A stretch of 64,000 bases of DNA from Hippophae tibetana. Taxonomy: Eukaryota > Streptophyta > Magnoliopsida > Rosales > Elaeagnaceae. Numbering within the stretch: the first letter of the stretch is position 1; every line of letters starts with the position of its first letter. Location: the NCBI GenBank assembly GCA_037013495.1, contig CM072809.1, forward strand, positions 558,001 through 622,000, read 5' to 3'. The position numbers were made by a program, and so were the translations under genes. The notes beneath the pieces were generated by a model. That model made no database searches and was not told the DNA's origin. It worked only from the letters and a program-made list of their open reading frames with translations. Below, piece by piece: positions 1-13,503 of the stretch.

Positions 1-552
1 CTCTAACTCACAAGTTAACTTTTGGGTTAAGAGTTAGGCTTGAATTTTTAAGAATACGTCTTTATGTTAAAAATATATTTGTTCCAAATTATTTTAGACT
101 TAATTTAAACTTTTAATTATAGATAGTTAGAAGATATATAGATCATTCATTAGCAATATTATCCCAGCATTAACACGGATTGCTCTTTCTAATCTAATAA
201 TAATTAATTAATTTAAAAACTTAACATGAAAAATAAACGAACATAACGTACATTAATAAAGAATTAATTTTACATAATTATCTTTTAGAGAACCTCAATT
301 GAGCCGATGGATATATAAAACCCATCAAAGCATATCATAAAGGCACAAAATGGCACGAGCTATTAATCTCTAGCCAACGTACAATGCAATCTTTAGGCTA
401 AATATGTGAACAACTTAAGGTGTTGAAAAATATTAGTATTCTCCATATTTTCTAATATATTCACGATCATATAATTCTTCCAAACAAATGCAACACTTAA
501 CTCCCAATGTCATCAACTTTCTTCACCAGAGTTTCAATTTTGGACTTAAAAA
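1..552. other. AT-rich intergenic DNA
   Basis: No coding frame, RNA gene or clear repeat was recognised. It lies immediately downstream, in minus-strand terms, of the decayed coding tract at 553-1041 and may hold its 3' flank. Confidence 0.5.
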
Positions 553-1041
553 TTAATCTTCATCCATAAACTCCATAAGAGCCTCTTCGATCATCAATAT
601 AATCATCATCATCATAGTAGCAGTTACAACCAAAGTAATAGACAATACTTGATGCCTAGTAATACTAGTACTACCACTACTAGTGTCGTGATCACGAGTC
701 ACAATATTGGCCATCATATCCCTAGCATAATCAACTATGTTTACTACCAAATCATCGTCAAACTACTCCGGTGCTCGATCGATAATTCAAAAACATGGTG
801 GAAAGGATTCTTTGAGCATCACTAAAGAGTTCCTTAAAGGGTATGAATAAGGAGTTTAGGAATTTGACATAAGTAAATTGGATTTCTTGGAAAACAAAAT
901 AATGAGTATACTTGAAGTGAAGACAAAATAGTCATTTGAAGGAAGTCGGTTAGGGTTTGAGAAAAGATTATAAATTCTTATACTAATATTTTCTGGTTCT
1001 TCGTTGTGGATGTCGCGCTCGTATGTAGTTCTAGCTTCCAT
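553..1041 (-). pseudogene. possible decayed small gene, unrecognised
   Basis: Three minus-strand open stretches follow one another. The first begins with ATG at 1041 in a good context and runs about 61 codons (starts MEARTTYERD). The second, in another frame, covers roughly 960-785 and reads smoothly (for example KELFSDAQRILSTMF). The third, in yet another frame, runs from about 765 to the TAA at 553; it has a hydrophobic run containing four Met codons (an ATG repeat) and an acidic end (EFMDED). The base composition is less AT-biased than the flanks. I do not recognise the family. Either this is a small spliced gene whose introns I cannot place, or a gene broken by frameshifts. No convincing GT-AG pair joins the three frames, so I favour decay. 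Low confidence. Confidence 0.3.
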
Positions 1042-1561
1042 GGCGAAGAGTTAATGGGAAAAAAAATTGAAAGTGTTTGGTTCTATATTAATTAAGCGAC
1101 TTCATGATTAATAAAGAAAGAGAGAGAACTAGGAAATTTTAAGAAAGATGGTGTTCGATTAAGGAAGATTTGGATTGGAATTGGTTTGTTGTATTAATAT
1201 ACAAGTGTTGGTATTTATCGGTTTAATGTATTGTAAGTAGATCTCATCACTTTTACAAATCTATATTTTCAATAAAATTCTATCCTCCAATTTGGTTATG
1301 ATATAAGGTTTCATTCTAATGAAAAATTATTCATATATATAGTATTGATAAATTATAATTTTTTTATAAAATTATTTTAAAATATAGATTTTAAATTAAT
1401 AAATATTTATTTATTTTTAAAATAAATTTATGAACTAAGATTACATATAATATATAATGACTTATAAATGTTAATTTATCTCATTTAAGATAGAACCACC
1501 AATATAAGTAGAAAGTATGTTCACATTTTTGTTTATAAATTTTTTTAATCCTTTTCAAATT

Positions 1562-1669
1562 TTATTTCATATACATTTTTGGAAAAATTTATATCGTATA
1601 CGTTTTTGAGAAATTTTATATCGTATACGTTTTTGAGAAATTTTATATCATATACGTTTATGGTCGATA
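1562..1669. repeat. 27-bp tandem repeat, four copies
   Basis: Four head-to-tail copies of a 27-bp unit (core ATCGTATACGTTTTTGAGAA) start at 1562, 1589, 1616 and 1643. Copies 2 and 3 are identical; copies 1 and 4 are diverged, which suggests the centre expanded most recently. An (AT)n run follows at about 1680. Confidence 0.85.
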
Positions 1670-1769
1670 AAATCAACCATATATATATATATATATATAA
1701 AGTATTCACATTTTGTTTATAAAATTTTAATCCTTTTCAAATTTTATCTCAATTATTATTTTACAAAAT

Positions 1770-2070
1770 TACAAATAATATTATCTTTAAAATTTATAAT
1801 AATAAAAATAACATTTTAATAATATTAAACGAAATCTGATTAAGATACGTTTAATATCGAATGAGTCTAAATAGTTGTAACTCAATTGAATTACATCTAA
1901 TTAGATAGCGTTTAATATGAATTTCACAAAGAATAATATCTTTAAAATTTATAATAATAAAAATAATACTCTAATAATATTGAAAGAAATCTGATTTGAC
2001 ATCTTTTAAGATTAAACGAATCAAAATAGTTGCAATTTAATTAAAATTCATCTAATTGAATGAAAATTAA
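1770..2070. repeat. diverged ~156-bp direct duplication
   Basis: The block starting at 1770 (ACAAATAATATTATCTTTAA) recurs from 1926 with many substitutions and small indels. Shared landmarks occur in the same order: an AATTTATAATAATAAAAATAA tract shared in shortened form, a GAAATCTGATT motif, and a TAGTTG...CATCTAATT segment. It looks like an old tandem duplication of non-coding DNA. Confidence 0.65.
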
Positions 2071-4029
2071 TATAAAATAATATGTTAAATATTTATTTGA
2101 ATAATAAAAATATATAAACTAAATACAAATAATATTATTTTTATGATTATAAATTTTAAAATTATTAATTTTTTCATCCTATTTTTGAACATTGCAAGTA
2201 TAAATAACGATAGAGTAAACTTATTGTTTTAATTAAATTAGTAAAAAATGAAAAGAATTCTAATTGTGGACAATAATAGTTTAGTTTTTAATTGGATTGA
2301 GTTTTTTTTTATTTTTTTTAAACAATCTGTAGTATATTTGATGAAAAATTATAACTAATGAGTTCAAGAAAAAATCAAATATCACATTTATTTGGTAGCA
2401 CACAAATAAATTTGTTATAGTTTAAGATGAATCATAACTAATTGGACTAATTATAAAATTTTAATAGTCTTATCAAAAATAATTGTGATACACGTAAATG
2501 AAATAATTAATCATGTTACTCTTTTAAGTATGCTGCGGAAGATTAAAGTCGGATGTTGGGGTGTGTGTTAGTGTATAAAAAATTAGTATTAAATTACCTT
2601 TAGTTTTTTAAGATTAGATGAATAGTGTAATTTATATATGTAAAATTATATTATATCAAAACTTAAATTTATCAATGAACAGAAAAAAAACTAATAGATC
2701 TCACCCATAAAAAAATACATGACATTGCAAAATAAAGAAAGAAAAATAACTTAAATATAATTAAAAAAACTAACCACATTTTAACGAAGATATTAGTGTA
2801 TAAAAAGATAATCTTAGTTAATTTGAAAAGATATTAATATATTATTTATAAATAATATAAAAAATACCTTCATTTGATATTAATATTTTAATATTAAAAA
2901 GTTTATAATTATTATAATTTTTTACAATAATATATATATGTATTAATTTTAAATTAAAATTAAAACTAAATTAATATGATGTGTTTTTAAAAAAATAAAA
3001 ACTAATATAAATTAACAAATTTAAAAAATCAATTCAATCTAAAACAATTTTTTTGGATCAATGATCATGTTTAAATAAAAAAATTCAAAATCGAAATAAA
3101 ATTAAAATAAATTAAAAAATATATTTATCCTAACTCTTCTCTCTGTATAGAAACACCCACCAAACGTGATGAGGGGAAAAGAAATGAGTCAAACACGAAT
3201 TATCACAACATTGAGGTATTTTTGGAACTCAAATGCGGTGAAGATGATGGTATGACTCCCAACTAACGTCAAACACAACGAGAGACGATGACGTTGTTTC
3301 GGAGCAAGTGTGATATTTATGGCGGTTCTAGTCAATTAAGTTTTTAAAATTGATTCACCAATGGCGGCAGTTTGCGTAGGAGAGAAATAGAGAGGAGGTA
3401 AATAGAAGAATTTTTTTTTTTATGTATTTTAATTAAATTTTTTTATTCTTAAAAAGTCAATTTTTATAAAATTATAACTATATTTTTGAAAAAAGTTATT
3501 GGATTTGAATAACTTACTTCAAAACTTATTGTAAATTTCTTTCAATGTTCAAATGAATACAAGAATAAGAAAATAATAGATGAAAATTTAGGGTTGTTAA
3601 TGAGATAAAATTGGATAAGAGATTATATTTTTATTTCTTGTATATGATTTATAATTATTCTTTATTTTTATTTAAAATCCTTTAGGGGATTATTAGGGAT
3701 TTTTAATAAAAAAAATGAGTATCTCAAGTAAGAAATGGGATCCGTATAATATTATAAATATAATTTTTTTATTATAAAAAATTATGATAAAAGTAAGCTA
3801 ATATAAAAATAAATTTTATTTATTATTTGTTTATGAAATAAGTATAATGTATATTCTATTTTTTATGAATAATTATTTTTATCGATTATTTATAATTAGT
3901 TTAATTTTAAATATATAATATTCATAATTACTTTATTTCATATTATAAAATATAATCTATTTATCCACTTACTTACCTCCGATTAGCTAATATCCGCAGC
4001 AAATTACCCGTCAGAAAAATTTACCATCC

Positions 4030-4036
4030 TATAAAA
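4030..4036 (+). promoter_or_regulatory. candidate TATA box for BIG
   Basis: TATAAAA occurs about 345 bp before the ATG at 4375, and a pyrimidine- and purine-rich leader-like segment follows (4040-4374). Position and sequence fit a core promoter, but no transcription start is visible, so this is inference. Confidence 0.4.
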
Positions 4037-4374
4037 TCCAGGTGAACCTATTCCCCTCTTTCGAATTATATTTCGAATAAAAAAAGAAAAAGAGAGAAAA
4101 AATAAAAGTCGAAAGAAACTCATTTGCGAATCTCTATTATCAGCACCTCCACTCGGTTTTATCTTAAAAAAAAAAAACTGCTCTCAGCCTTTACCTCAAT
4201 TTCAGCATCTCTATTCTCTACCATCTAGTGGTCTCTGTGAGCTCCGAGGAAGAGGAGCCACTGAATCAACTCAACACGATTCCATACCGAGTTCATTCAA
4301 GCGCCAAAGCCCTAGCGCTCTTTACCACAACTTCAGATCTGACTCTCTGAGTCACAACTCATCCGGACTCGGGA

Positions 4375-7300
4375 ATGGCTTCTTCGGAAGTTGATTCCCG
4401 TTTGAGCCAGGTCGTATCCCCAGCCCTTGAACGAATCATCAAGAACGCCTCCTGGCGCAAGCACGCTAAGCTCGCTCACCAATGCAAAGCTGTTCTTGAA
4501 CGCCTTAACTCCAACCAATCTTCGGATCCTGAAACGGATTCATCCGGATCCGGTCCACTTCACGATGGGGGGTCTGCTGAGTACACACTTTCCGACTCCG
4601 AGTTCATTATCAGTCCTATTATCACCGCCGCTTCAAGTGGAGTACTCAAGATCGCCGATCCAGCTGTTGACTGTGTTCAGAAACTAATCGCCCATGGCTA
4701 TTTACGTGGCGAGGCCGACCCGACTGGTGGTGTCGAGGCTCAGCTATTGTCGAAGCTCATAGAATCTGTTTGCAAATGCCACGATTATGGGGATGATCAG
4801 ATGGAGCTATTGGTCGTCAAGACTCTTCTTTCGGCTGTTACTTCAATTTCACTGCGAATTCACGGGGATTGTTTACTTCAAATTGTGAGAACTTGTTATG
4901 ATATATACTTAGGTAGTAATAATTTAGTTAATCAGACTACTGCTAAAGCCTCTTTGATCCAAATGCTGGTTATTGTGTTTCGAAGAATGGAAGCTGATTC
5001 ATCCACAGTGCCGATTCAACCCATTGTGGTAGCTGAATTGATGGAACCAGTGGAGAAATCTGACACAGATGGATCAATGACCATGTTTGTCCAAGGATTT
5101 ATTACAAAGATAATGCAGGATATTGATGGGGTATTGAATCCGATGACTCCGGGAAAGGTTTCACTTGGCGGTCATGACGGGGCGTTCGAGACGACCACAG
5201 TAGAGACGACTAACCCAACTGATTTATTGGACTCGACGGATAAGGACATGTTGGATGCCAAGTATTGGGAAATTAGTATGTACAAGACTGCATTGGAGGG
5301 GAGGAAAGGAGAGTTGGTGGACGGAGAGGGAGATAGAGATGATGATTTGGAGGTTCAGATCGGAAACAAGTTGAGGAGAGATGCATTTTTGGTGTTTCGA
5401 GCTCTTTGTAAGTTGTCCATGAAGACACCTCCTAAGGATGCATTGGCAGATCCTCAGTTGATGAAGGGGAAAATTGTGGCCTTGGAGTTGTTGAAGATTT
5501 TGCTTGAGAATGCTGGGGCTGTTTTTAGAACGAGCGAAAGGTATGGCTCCCTCAGATGTTTCTATTTCTTTGTAGTTTGTACTGTTGTTGAGATTTATTG
5601 TTTTCTTTTATGTAGTCTTTTTACTTTTACGAAGTGCGTAGATTGTCTGATTAACATTTGAACTTCAAAGGGATAATTAAGTAATTTGTTTAGTAATGAA
5701 GTATCCCTAATAGATAATGGGTTGGTTTTAGTGGAGAGAGATTTTACATGTGTAGTTGTGGAACTAAGCCAGATATTTTAAAATTTCTTACCTCATCCGC
5801 AGTATGAATGGTTGAATGGCTTGCCATGCTAATAATTTGCTTTTGGATATTTTTTACATGAAAATTAAAAATCATCACCTGTCTGAAGGTCAGAGAATTA
5901 TGAAGTATTCGAGTTAATGTTGTACTTTTGAATTTTCATATATAACTTCTGCATAAATCAATTAGCACATATATTTTTTCGTTATGAAAACAAGGATCAG
6001 GGTTGACGTTTCCTATCCTAATCATATTTCTATTCATCCCATGTCTTGTAAATGCATTTGAAACAGGTTCTTAGGTGCCATTAAGCAATACTTGTGCCTG
6101 TCATTGTTGAAGAACAGCGCTTCGACTCTTATGATGGTTTTCCAACTATCTTGCTCCATCTTCATTAGTCTTGTGGCAAGATTTAGATCTGGACTAAAAG
6201 CCGAGATAGGGGTATTTTTCCCTATGATTGTTCTCAGGGTTCTGGAAAATGTTTCTCAACCCAATTTTCAGCAGAAGATGATAGTGCTTCGGTTTCTTGA
6301 AAAGCTCTGTGTTGATTCGCAGATATTGGTAGATATATTTATCAATTATGATTGCGATGTCAATTCATCTAACATATTTGAAAGGTATGCCATGTTTATC
6401 CCATAGTGTTATCTATGACTTAAACTAAGAGACTAGAATATTCATTACTCAGAATATATAATTAGGGAGTTGATCTTGAGGATACATTCTTTTGCTCAAT
6501 TTGTAGTATCATTAACTTGGTCTATTATTAACAAATTTTTGTTCTTTCATTTTTGTTGTTTTTCTTTCTGTCAGGATGGTCAATGGGCTTCTTAAAACTG
6601 CCCAAGGTGTTCCGCCTGGTGTCATCACCACATTGCAGCCACCTCAGGAGACAATTATGAAACTTGAAGCTATGAAGTGTCTTGTTGCTATTTTAAGGTC
6701 CATGGGTGACTGGATGAACAGACAATTGCGCATTCCAGATCCTTATTCTATCAAGAAATTTGAGGCATCTGAAAGTGCTCCTGATCCAGGAAGTCTGGCA
6801 ATGGCAAATGGGAATGCTGAAGAGTCTATCGAAGGATCAGATACTCATTCAGAAGCATCCAGTGAAACCTCTGATGCTCAAACTATTGAGCAACGGCGGG
6901 CTTATAAGCTTGAGCTTCAGGTAAGCTTATCTATTTTATGTGATGTGGTTGGATTTGTCCACTGGCGTATGCAAACTGATATCAGACTTGTGGCAGGAAG
7001 GTATATCACTTTTTAATCGGAAGCCTAAGAAAGGAATTGAGTTTCTTATTAATGCAAACAAGGTGGGAAGTGCCCCCGAGGAAATTGCAGTTTTTCTTAA
7101 AAATGCATCTGGGTTGAATAAAACTCTCATTGGTGATTACCTTGGAGAAAGAGAAGAGTTATCCCTGAAAGTGATGCATGCCTATGTGGATTCTTTTGCT
7201 TTTGAAGGCATGGAATTTGATGAGGCAATCAGGGCCTTTCTTCAAGGCTTTAGGTTGCCTGGCGAGGCGCAGAAGATTGACCGAATAATGGAAAAATTTG

Positions 7301-10300
7301 CCGAGCGCTATTGCAAATGTAATGCAAAGGCTTTTACTAGTGCAGACACGGCTTATGTCCTTGCTTATTCTGTGATAATGCTCAACACAGATGCTCATAA
7401 CCCTATGGTGAAGAACAAGGTCAGTTCGCACATATAACTTCCTGTAAATGGATGGTTAGATGGGATTCCTAATTCTGATATCTGACATCTTCATTTCCAT
7501 GGATATTAAAATATGCAGATGTCAGCTGATGATTTTATAAGAAACAATCGTGGGATAGATGATGGAAAAGATTTACCTGAGGAGTACTTGAGGTCATTGT
7601 TTGAACGAATATCAAAAAATGAGATAAAAATGAAAGAATATGAGTTGGTTCCTCAACAAACACAATTAGTGAACTCAAATCGGCTCTTGGGTTTGGATTC
7701 TATCTTGAATATCGTAATTCGTAAGCGGGGAGAGGACAAATACATGGAGACTAGTGATGATCTTATGAGACATATGCAAGAACAGTTTAAAGAAAAAGCA
7801 CGCAAATCTGAGTAATACTACTTTTCAATATTCAAGAGTTTGATTTTTTTTCCCCATTAACTTTTTGACTGTCGGACAACTGCATGCAACTTATACGTAT
7901 TGCATGAATACGATTTTCTTACTCTTTTGAGCAACCCACAGTTTGAGGGGGGGATCACATTTTATTTTCGACTGTAAGATATACTATTTGCAGTGCAGGT
8001 CAATCATGTCACTCATTTGATGTGTAAACAATGTGTTTTCTTTTATTTTTCCTCCATTGCTTCTGAATATTTCTAATGTGGACCTCACTTTATTTCCTCA
8101 TCTGAATTGTCACATATCATATTTGCAAAAACCAGTCTTCTAGATTTCCATCTTAATGATGTATACTTGTATGGAAATTTTGTAGGTCAGTTTATTATGC
8201 TGCCACAGATGTGGTGATCCTTAGATTCATGATTGAAGTTTGCTGGGCTCCTATGCTGGCTGCCTTCAGTGTTCCCCTGGATCAAAGTGATGATGAAGTA
8301 ATGCTAGCTGTTTGCCTTGAAGGCTTCCGTTGTGCTATTCATGTCACAGCTGTAATGTCCATGAAGACTCATAGAGATGCATTTGTGACTTCACTTGCAA
8401 AGTTTACTTCACTTCACTCTCCTGCTAACATCAAGCAGAAAAACATAGAAGCAATCAAGGTTGGTACGTTGGTTTTTCTACATTAATAATGAGGTGAAGG
8501 GTGTGAAATTTCTATTATTTTCACTTTCATTTTCCAATTTTGTTTAAACATCCACATCCCAAGCAATGTCTTCTCCCCATGTTAAGTTAATGCTCATCTT
8601 ATCATTTCATTGTTGAATCCATGATGAAGCTAACTAAAAATAGTTTATGTTGCCAGGTGGGCATAATATACTGTTTGACATATAAACCCCATTGAAACTA
8701 TGGTTAATGTGATTGTTGTATGTTTCTGCTTTACTCAGAGTATTACCGTATGACAAGCAGCCTATGTATTTATCATAAAAATTGGAGAGTAGGGTTCAGA
8801 TGCTACGGCCTTCTAGTTTTTTCTTTGATTGCTAGAACTCTTATTTCTTTGAAAAGATGTCACATATTCAATTTCGACATGGCTGGGGAAGAAAGGTAGA
8901 TGTCTTTACAACATCATTTTGGTGGGGTGGGGTGGTGTGGTGTTAGTTGGCTGAAAATAATGAAGACTAAACTTGATTGATTACTAAAATAAATATCCTT
9001 CAATTTTCATTTTATTACCATCTGTGTAGTAGATATATTAGTGTTCTTGTAATTATGTCTATAATGTGCCACCAACTATTAGTGTACAACCTGCTATCGA
9101 GGTTTTCACTAGTTAATCCTATCCATTTGTTGTTTATGGAAATTTAAGATCTATAATCCCAAATTTTTGGGATCAATAGAAAGCGGCTGAAATTTGCGTT
9201 TGGCTTCTTGTCAAAAGGCCATACTTACAATTGCAGATGAAGATGGAAACTATTTGCAAGAAGCTTGGGAGCATATTTTGACATGTGTTTCCCGGTTTGA
9301 ACATTTACATCTCCTAGGAGAGGGTGCTCCTCCAGATGCCACCTTTTTCGGGCTTCCTCAAAATGAGTCTGAAAAGTCAAAACAGTCTAAGCAAACTATT
9401 CTTCCTGTTTTAAAGAAGAAGGGAGCTGGACGGATTCAGTACGCAGCTGCTGCTGCAATGAGGGGTTCATATGATAGTGCTGGTATGGGCGGCAATACCT
9501 CTGCAGTGGTCACATCTGATCAGATGAACAATTTGGTTAGTAATTTGAACATGCTAGAACAAGTTGGAAGCTCTGAGATGAATCGCATATTTACAAGGAG
9601 TCAGAAGTTGAACAGTGAGGCAATTATAGATTTTGTCAAGTGTCTTTGCAAAGTTTCCATGGAAGAACTACGATCTGCATCTGATCCAAGGGTTTTTAGC
9701 CTTACAAAGATTGTGGAGATTGCGTATGAATCACATACCTCTACCTTATAGATTTTAGTAATTTATTGGTATCATGCTGTTATTTCTAAACTCTGCTGTC
9801 TGACTTGACCCGTTTCCCCTTTCGTAACAGGCATTATAACATGAATCGAATTAGGCTTGTATGGTCAAGCATCTGGCACGTTCTCTCTGATTTCTTTGTA
9901 ACAATTGGCTGTTCTGAAAACCTTTCTATTGCAATTTTTGCAATGGATTCATTACGGCAGTTGTCAATGAAGTTCTTGGAGCGAGAAGAGCTGGCCAATT
10001 ATAACTTTCAAAATGAATTCATGAAGCCTTTTGTAATTGTTATGCGTAAAAGCAGTGCGGTTGAAATAAGAGAATTAATTATCAGATGTGTCTCACAAAT
10101 GGTTTTATCTCGCGTGAATAATGTCAAATCTGGATGGAAAAGCATGTTTATGGTAACTAAACTTTCAGATCTTTCTGCTCTTAATTCACAATTTAAAACT
10201 TGGAATGAATAATTGTTTATGTAGTGAATTATTGTTTGGCATACTTTCGATAGTTTTTACCTGATAACTTCTTCAGGTGTTCACGACAGCAGCTTATGAT

Positions 10301-12360
10301 GATCACAAAAACATTGTACTCTTGGCCTTTGAAATTACTGAGAAGATTCTTCGAGACTACTTCCCATATATCACTGAGACTGAGACCACCACATTTACAG
10401 ACTGTGTGAATTGCTTAGTTGCTTTCACCAATAGTAGATTCAACAAAGACATTAGCCTCAATGCTATTGCTTTTCTTCGATTTTGTGCCACAAAGCTTGC
10501 AGAGGGTGATCTTGGCTCCTCATCAAAGAACAAGGACAAGGAAATTTCTGGAAAGATTGCTCCAGCTGCACCTCAAACTGGTAAAGATGGAAAACAAGAT
10601 GCTATCCAAAGTCCAGATAAGGATGACCATTTGTATTTTTGGTTCCCTCTATTGGCTGGTAAGTAGCTGCATAGAATGGTTGTTATAATGTTGAATGGTG
10701 TATTGGTGTTTGCAAATGCCAAGTTTTTGGTTTAATATGTATGATGTGTTCCATATTTACATTTTATCCTGAAATGAGTGAAGGAAGTGCAAAGAATCTG
10801 ACTCTGTCTTTTCTTTCGGCAGGGTTATCTGAACTAAGCTTTGACCCTAGGCCTGAAATCAGAAAGAGTGCCTTGCAAATTCTTTTTGGAACTTTACGCA
10901 ACCATGGTCACCTGTTCTCATTACCTCTGTGGGAACGAGTATTTGAATCAGTGTTGTTTCCAATATTTGATTATGTTCGACATGCAATTGATCCTTCTGG
11001 GGAGAACCCTCCTGGGCAGGGACTTGATAGTGATGCAGGTGAGCATAATCAAGATGCCTGGCTCTATGAGACATGCACGTTGGCTCTCCAATTAGTTGTG
11101 GATCTTTTTGTGAAATTTTATAACAAAGTCAATCCTCTTTTGAAGAAAGTTTTGATGCTTCTTGTAAGTTTTATTAAACGCCCTCACCAAAGCTTAGCTG
11201 GTATTGGTATTGCTGCATTTGTTCGTTTGATGAGCAATGCTGGAGATCTATTCTCTGATGAAAAGTGGCTAGAAGTGGTTCTATCACTAAAAGAAGCAGT
11301 ATCTTCGACGCTTCCATGCTTCACTTTCATTGTTGGTGATGATAGCATCACTATGAACCATGAACGAACTTCTTCAAGTAGAGAGAATGATGTAAAGACA
11401 GCTGGGTCTAGCATGCCTGAGGACGAATCAGATAGATTGAGGACACACCATCTCTATGCTTTTATATCTGATGCAAAGTGCAGAGCTTCTGTTCAGCTTT
11501 TGCTGATACAGGTAGGTTCTTGTAAAGTAAAATGTTGAGGCTCTTGTGAAGTTTCTTTTTTCTATTCATTTAGTTTTTTATTTTGGACCAGACCCTTACC
11601 ATTAATTAATTTCGAGTGAGAAGATATATGATAAGTGATAAACTAATTTTGTCCATGATATATCTGCTATTTAGTGCTTGCTTTCAGACTCACGTACCAG
11701 TTTTACAGTTTTCTAAACCTTGTGTGTTTCACTTGTTGAAATTTGCAGGCAGTGATGGAAATTTACAGCATGTACCGGCCTCATCTTTCGGCAAAAAACA
11801 TCTCAGTTCTCTTTAATGCTTTGCATGATGTTGCATCTCATGCTCACAAGATTAACAGTGACACCGTTTTACGTTCAAAGCTACAAGAATTGGGTTCACT
11901 GACCCAATTGCAAGATCCTCCACTTCTGCGTCTTGAAAATGAATCTTATCAAATTTGCCTGACATTCCTGCAAAATCTTGTAGAAGATAGGCCTCCAACA
12001 TACGAGGAAGTGGAGGTGGAGTCATGCCTTGTTGACCTATGCCTGGAGGTTTTGCAGTCTTATATTGAAATCTCTCATTCAGGGCATCTATCTGAACCAT
12101 CTCTCAATGTGCAGCAGCATTGGCATATTCCTCTAGTTTCTGGGAAGCGACGGGAATTAACTGCACGAGCACCTCTAATTGTATCAACTCTTCAGGCTTT
12201 CTGTAGTTTGGGAGAGACTTCATTTGAGAACAATTTGAGTAACTTTTTCCCCATACTATCAAGCTTGATAAGTTGTGAACATGGGTCGAATGAAGTCCAG
12301 GTTGCTCTTAGTGATATACTTAACTCTTCAGTGGGTCCTATATTGCTACGTTCATGTTAA
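4375..12360 (+). CDS. BIG2: BIG-type ARF guanine-nucleotide exchange factor (Sec7), 11 exons
   Basis: Large GEF that loads GTP on ARF1-class GTPases at the trans-Golgi/early endosome, driving vesicle coat recruitment, secretion and recycling. Exons by GT-AG sites: 4375-5540, 6067-6384, 6575-6920, 6997-7419, 7519-7811, 8186-8459, 9218-9723, 9831-10152, 10277-10658, 10823-11511, 11749-12360. They sum to 5331 nt, i.e. 1776 residues, the usual length for plant BIGs. Order: N-terminal DCB domain; HUS box (NYDCD, about 482-486); Sec7 domain (about 605-800) with the catalytic glutamic finger in [11 protein letters not shown] (E700) and motif 2 [10 protein letters not shown]; then HDS repeats to the end (VGPILLRSC). 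The residues that set brefeldin response (equivalents of ARNO 190/191/198/208) are Tyr734, Ser735, Asp742 and Met752, the sensitive set. The start ATG has G at -3. Intron 6 (8460-9217) is the longest. BIG2 versus BIG3 or BIG1 is not decided by reading alone; family certain. Confidence 0.95.
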
Positions 12361-12936
12361 AGAAGAGACACAGCTCTGCATTTTGGGATGTATGATATTT
12401 TCATTTGCATTTGTCTTGTAGTATTTTATTCTTCTTTATCATACTTTCAAATAATTGTCATCGGAAATATAGTATCATGGTGTATGCAGAGTTAGGGGTT
12501 TGATTTTTTGCATGACTAGTGCTTCTAAGATATGTGTAGTTTTATTCAGGAGTTCCATTGATAATTGTAGCTCAGTTTATAATTTGTCTTCAGGAATCCA
12601 GTGTATCCTTATCACTCTCACTCTCTCTCTCTAAAGAAAAGATGTTGCATATTTGTTCTCTCTCGGTGATTTTCAGTTAGATATATCAGCTTTAAATCTA
12701 AAGTAAAAACTTGTAGGGATAACATTTTTTTTCTCTTGTGAACTGATGGACATCTTAGCCCACTAATATTTTGGACACTACTCACAGCATTAGAAGTTCA
12801 AATTTGAAAAATAAAATCGTAGAAGTACAACAAATAGTCCAACAATAATTGTCTTTGGCTAGATCTTGTACAATATTTATAGTTGATTATAGTCAAATTC
12901 AAAAGCAAACAAAACACTCAAAGAGTAATGATACGT
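12361..12936 (+). other. 3' flank of BIG
   Basis: Probably the 3' untranslated region and terminator of BIG, at least in its first ~250 bp. There is a short CT-rich run near 12618-12632. No gene or clear mobile element was seen. Confidence 0.5.
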
Positions 12937-13093
12937 AGAGAAATTATAAATTGGTACTAGATCATTGTTGATGTGGTATTTCATGTTAACAGGTGAAAGA
13001 TAAATGTAATGATTTTATTGAAAAATAAACTTTTTTTTTTAAACAACCAATAAAATTAGTGGGATGTATCACATTCTAATTTATAATTTCTCT
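12937..13093. mobile_element. short terminal-inverted-repeat element (MITE-like)
   Basis: AGAGAAATTATAAATT at 12937-12952 is matched by its exact reverse complement at 13078-13093, enclosing about 125 bp with an A/T-rich core. Size and structure fit a MITE. No matching target-site duplication is evident just outside the arms, so the true ends may extend a few bases or have decayed. The superfamily is not assigned. Confidence 0.65.
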
Positions 13094-13503
13094 GTTAAAT
13101 ATGTATAATTGCAGACTATCTAACTTGCACCACTCTGTGCAGGCAGGCTACTTGGCATGATTACCTAGAAAAATTGAGCATTCCTCGATCAATTACTTGT
13201 GTCACAATGTAACTGGCATCTCGAAAAGAGAGAGACATGAAATCACAACTCAGATGCATCAGGCAACTCAGTCTAATTCATTATGGACAACCAATACCTC
13301 TGTTAACTCACGTTAGTAAATTAACTCACAATTATTTCAATATTTTATATTTTTTAATTTAACATCCAAATATTATTTAATACATGTATATAGCATTACT
13401 TTATTTGCAATCATATTAAACTAGATGTGTCTCAGCAGTCTCAAAATGAAAAGGTACTCAAACGGTCTAAAGACTTCAAAACTAAGGGTATCTTATGCCT
13501 TTT
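13094..13503. other. intergenic DNA, unrecognised
   Basis: A less AT-rich patch at 13120-13310 holds no frame I recognise. It could be the relic of a gene or transposon. It leads directly into the retroposon target site at 13504. Confidence 0.4.

Larger units (their letters stand above)
1042..4029. other. AT-rich intergenic DNA upstream of BIG
   Basis: No gene is recognised. It contains the two tandem repeat blocks listed separately, an (AT)n run near 1680-1699, and a less AT-rich patch at about 3130-3400 with a TGACGT motif near 3290. That patch could be distal promoter sequence of the BIG gene or an old gene relic; nothing in it translates convincingly. Confidence 0.5.

Noticed and set aside
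5541..5661. Extension of the first BIG exon to 5661
   Set aside because: The codons after the GTATGG donor are hydrophobic intron translation; splicing to 6067 restores the family sequence ([11 protein letters not shown]).
10357..11414. Minus-strand frames opposite the BIG exons
   Set aside because: Antisense shadows of strongly coding plus-strand exons; no antisense splice or family evidence.
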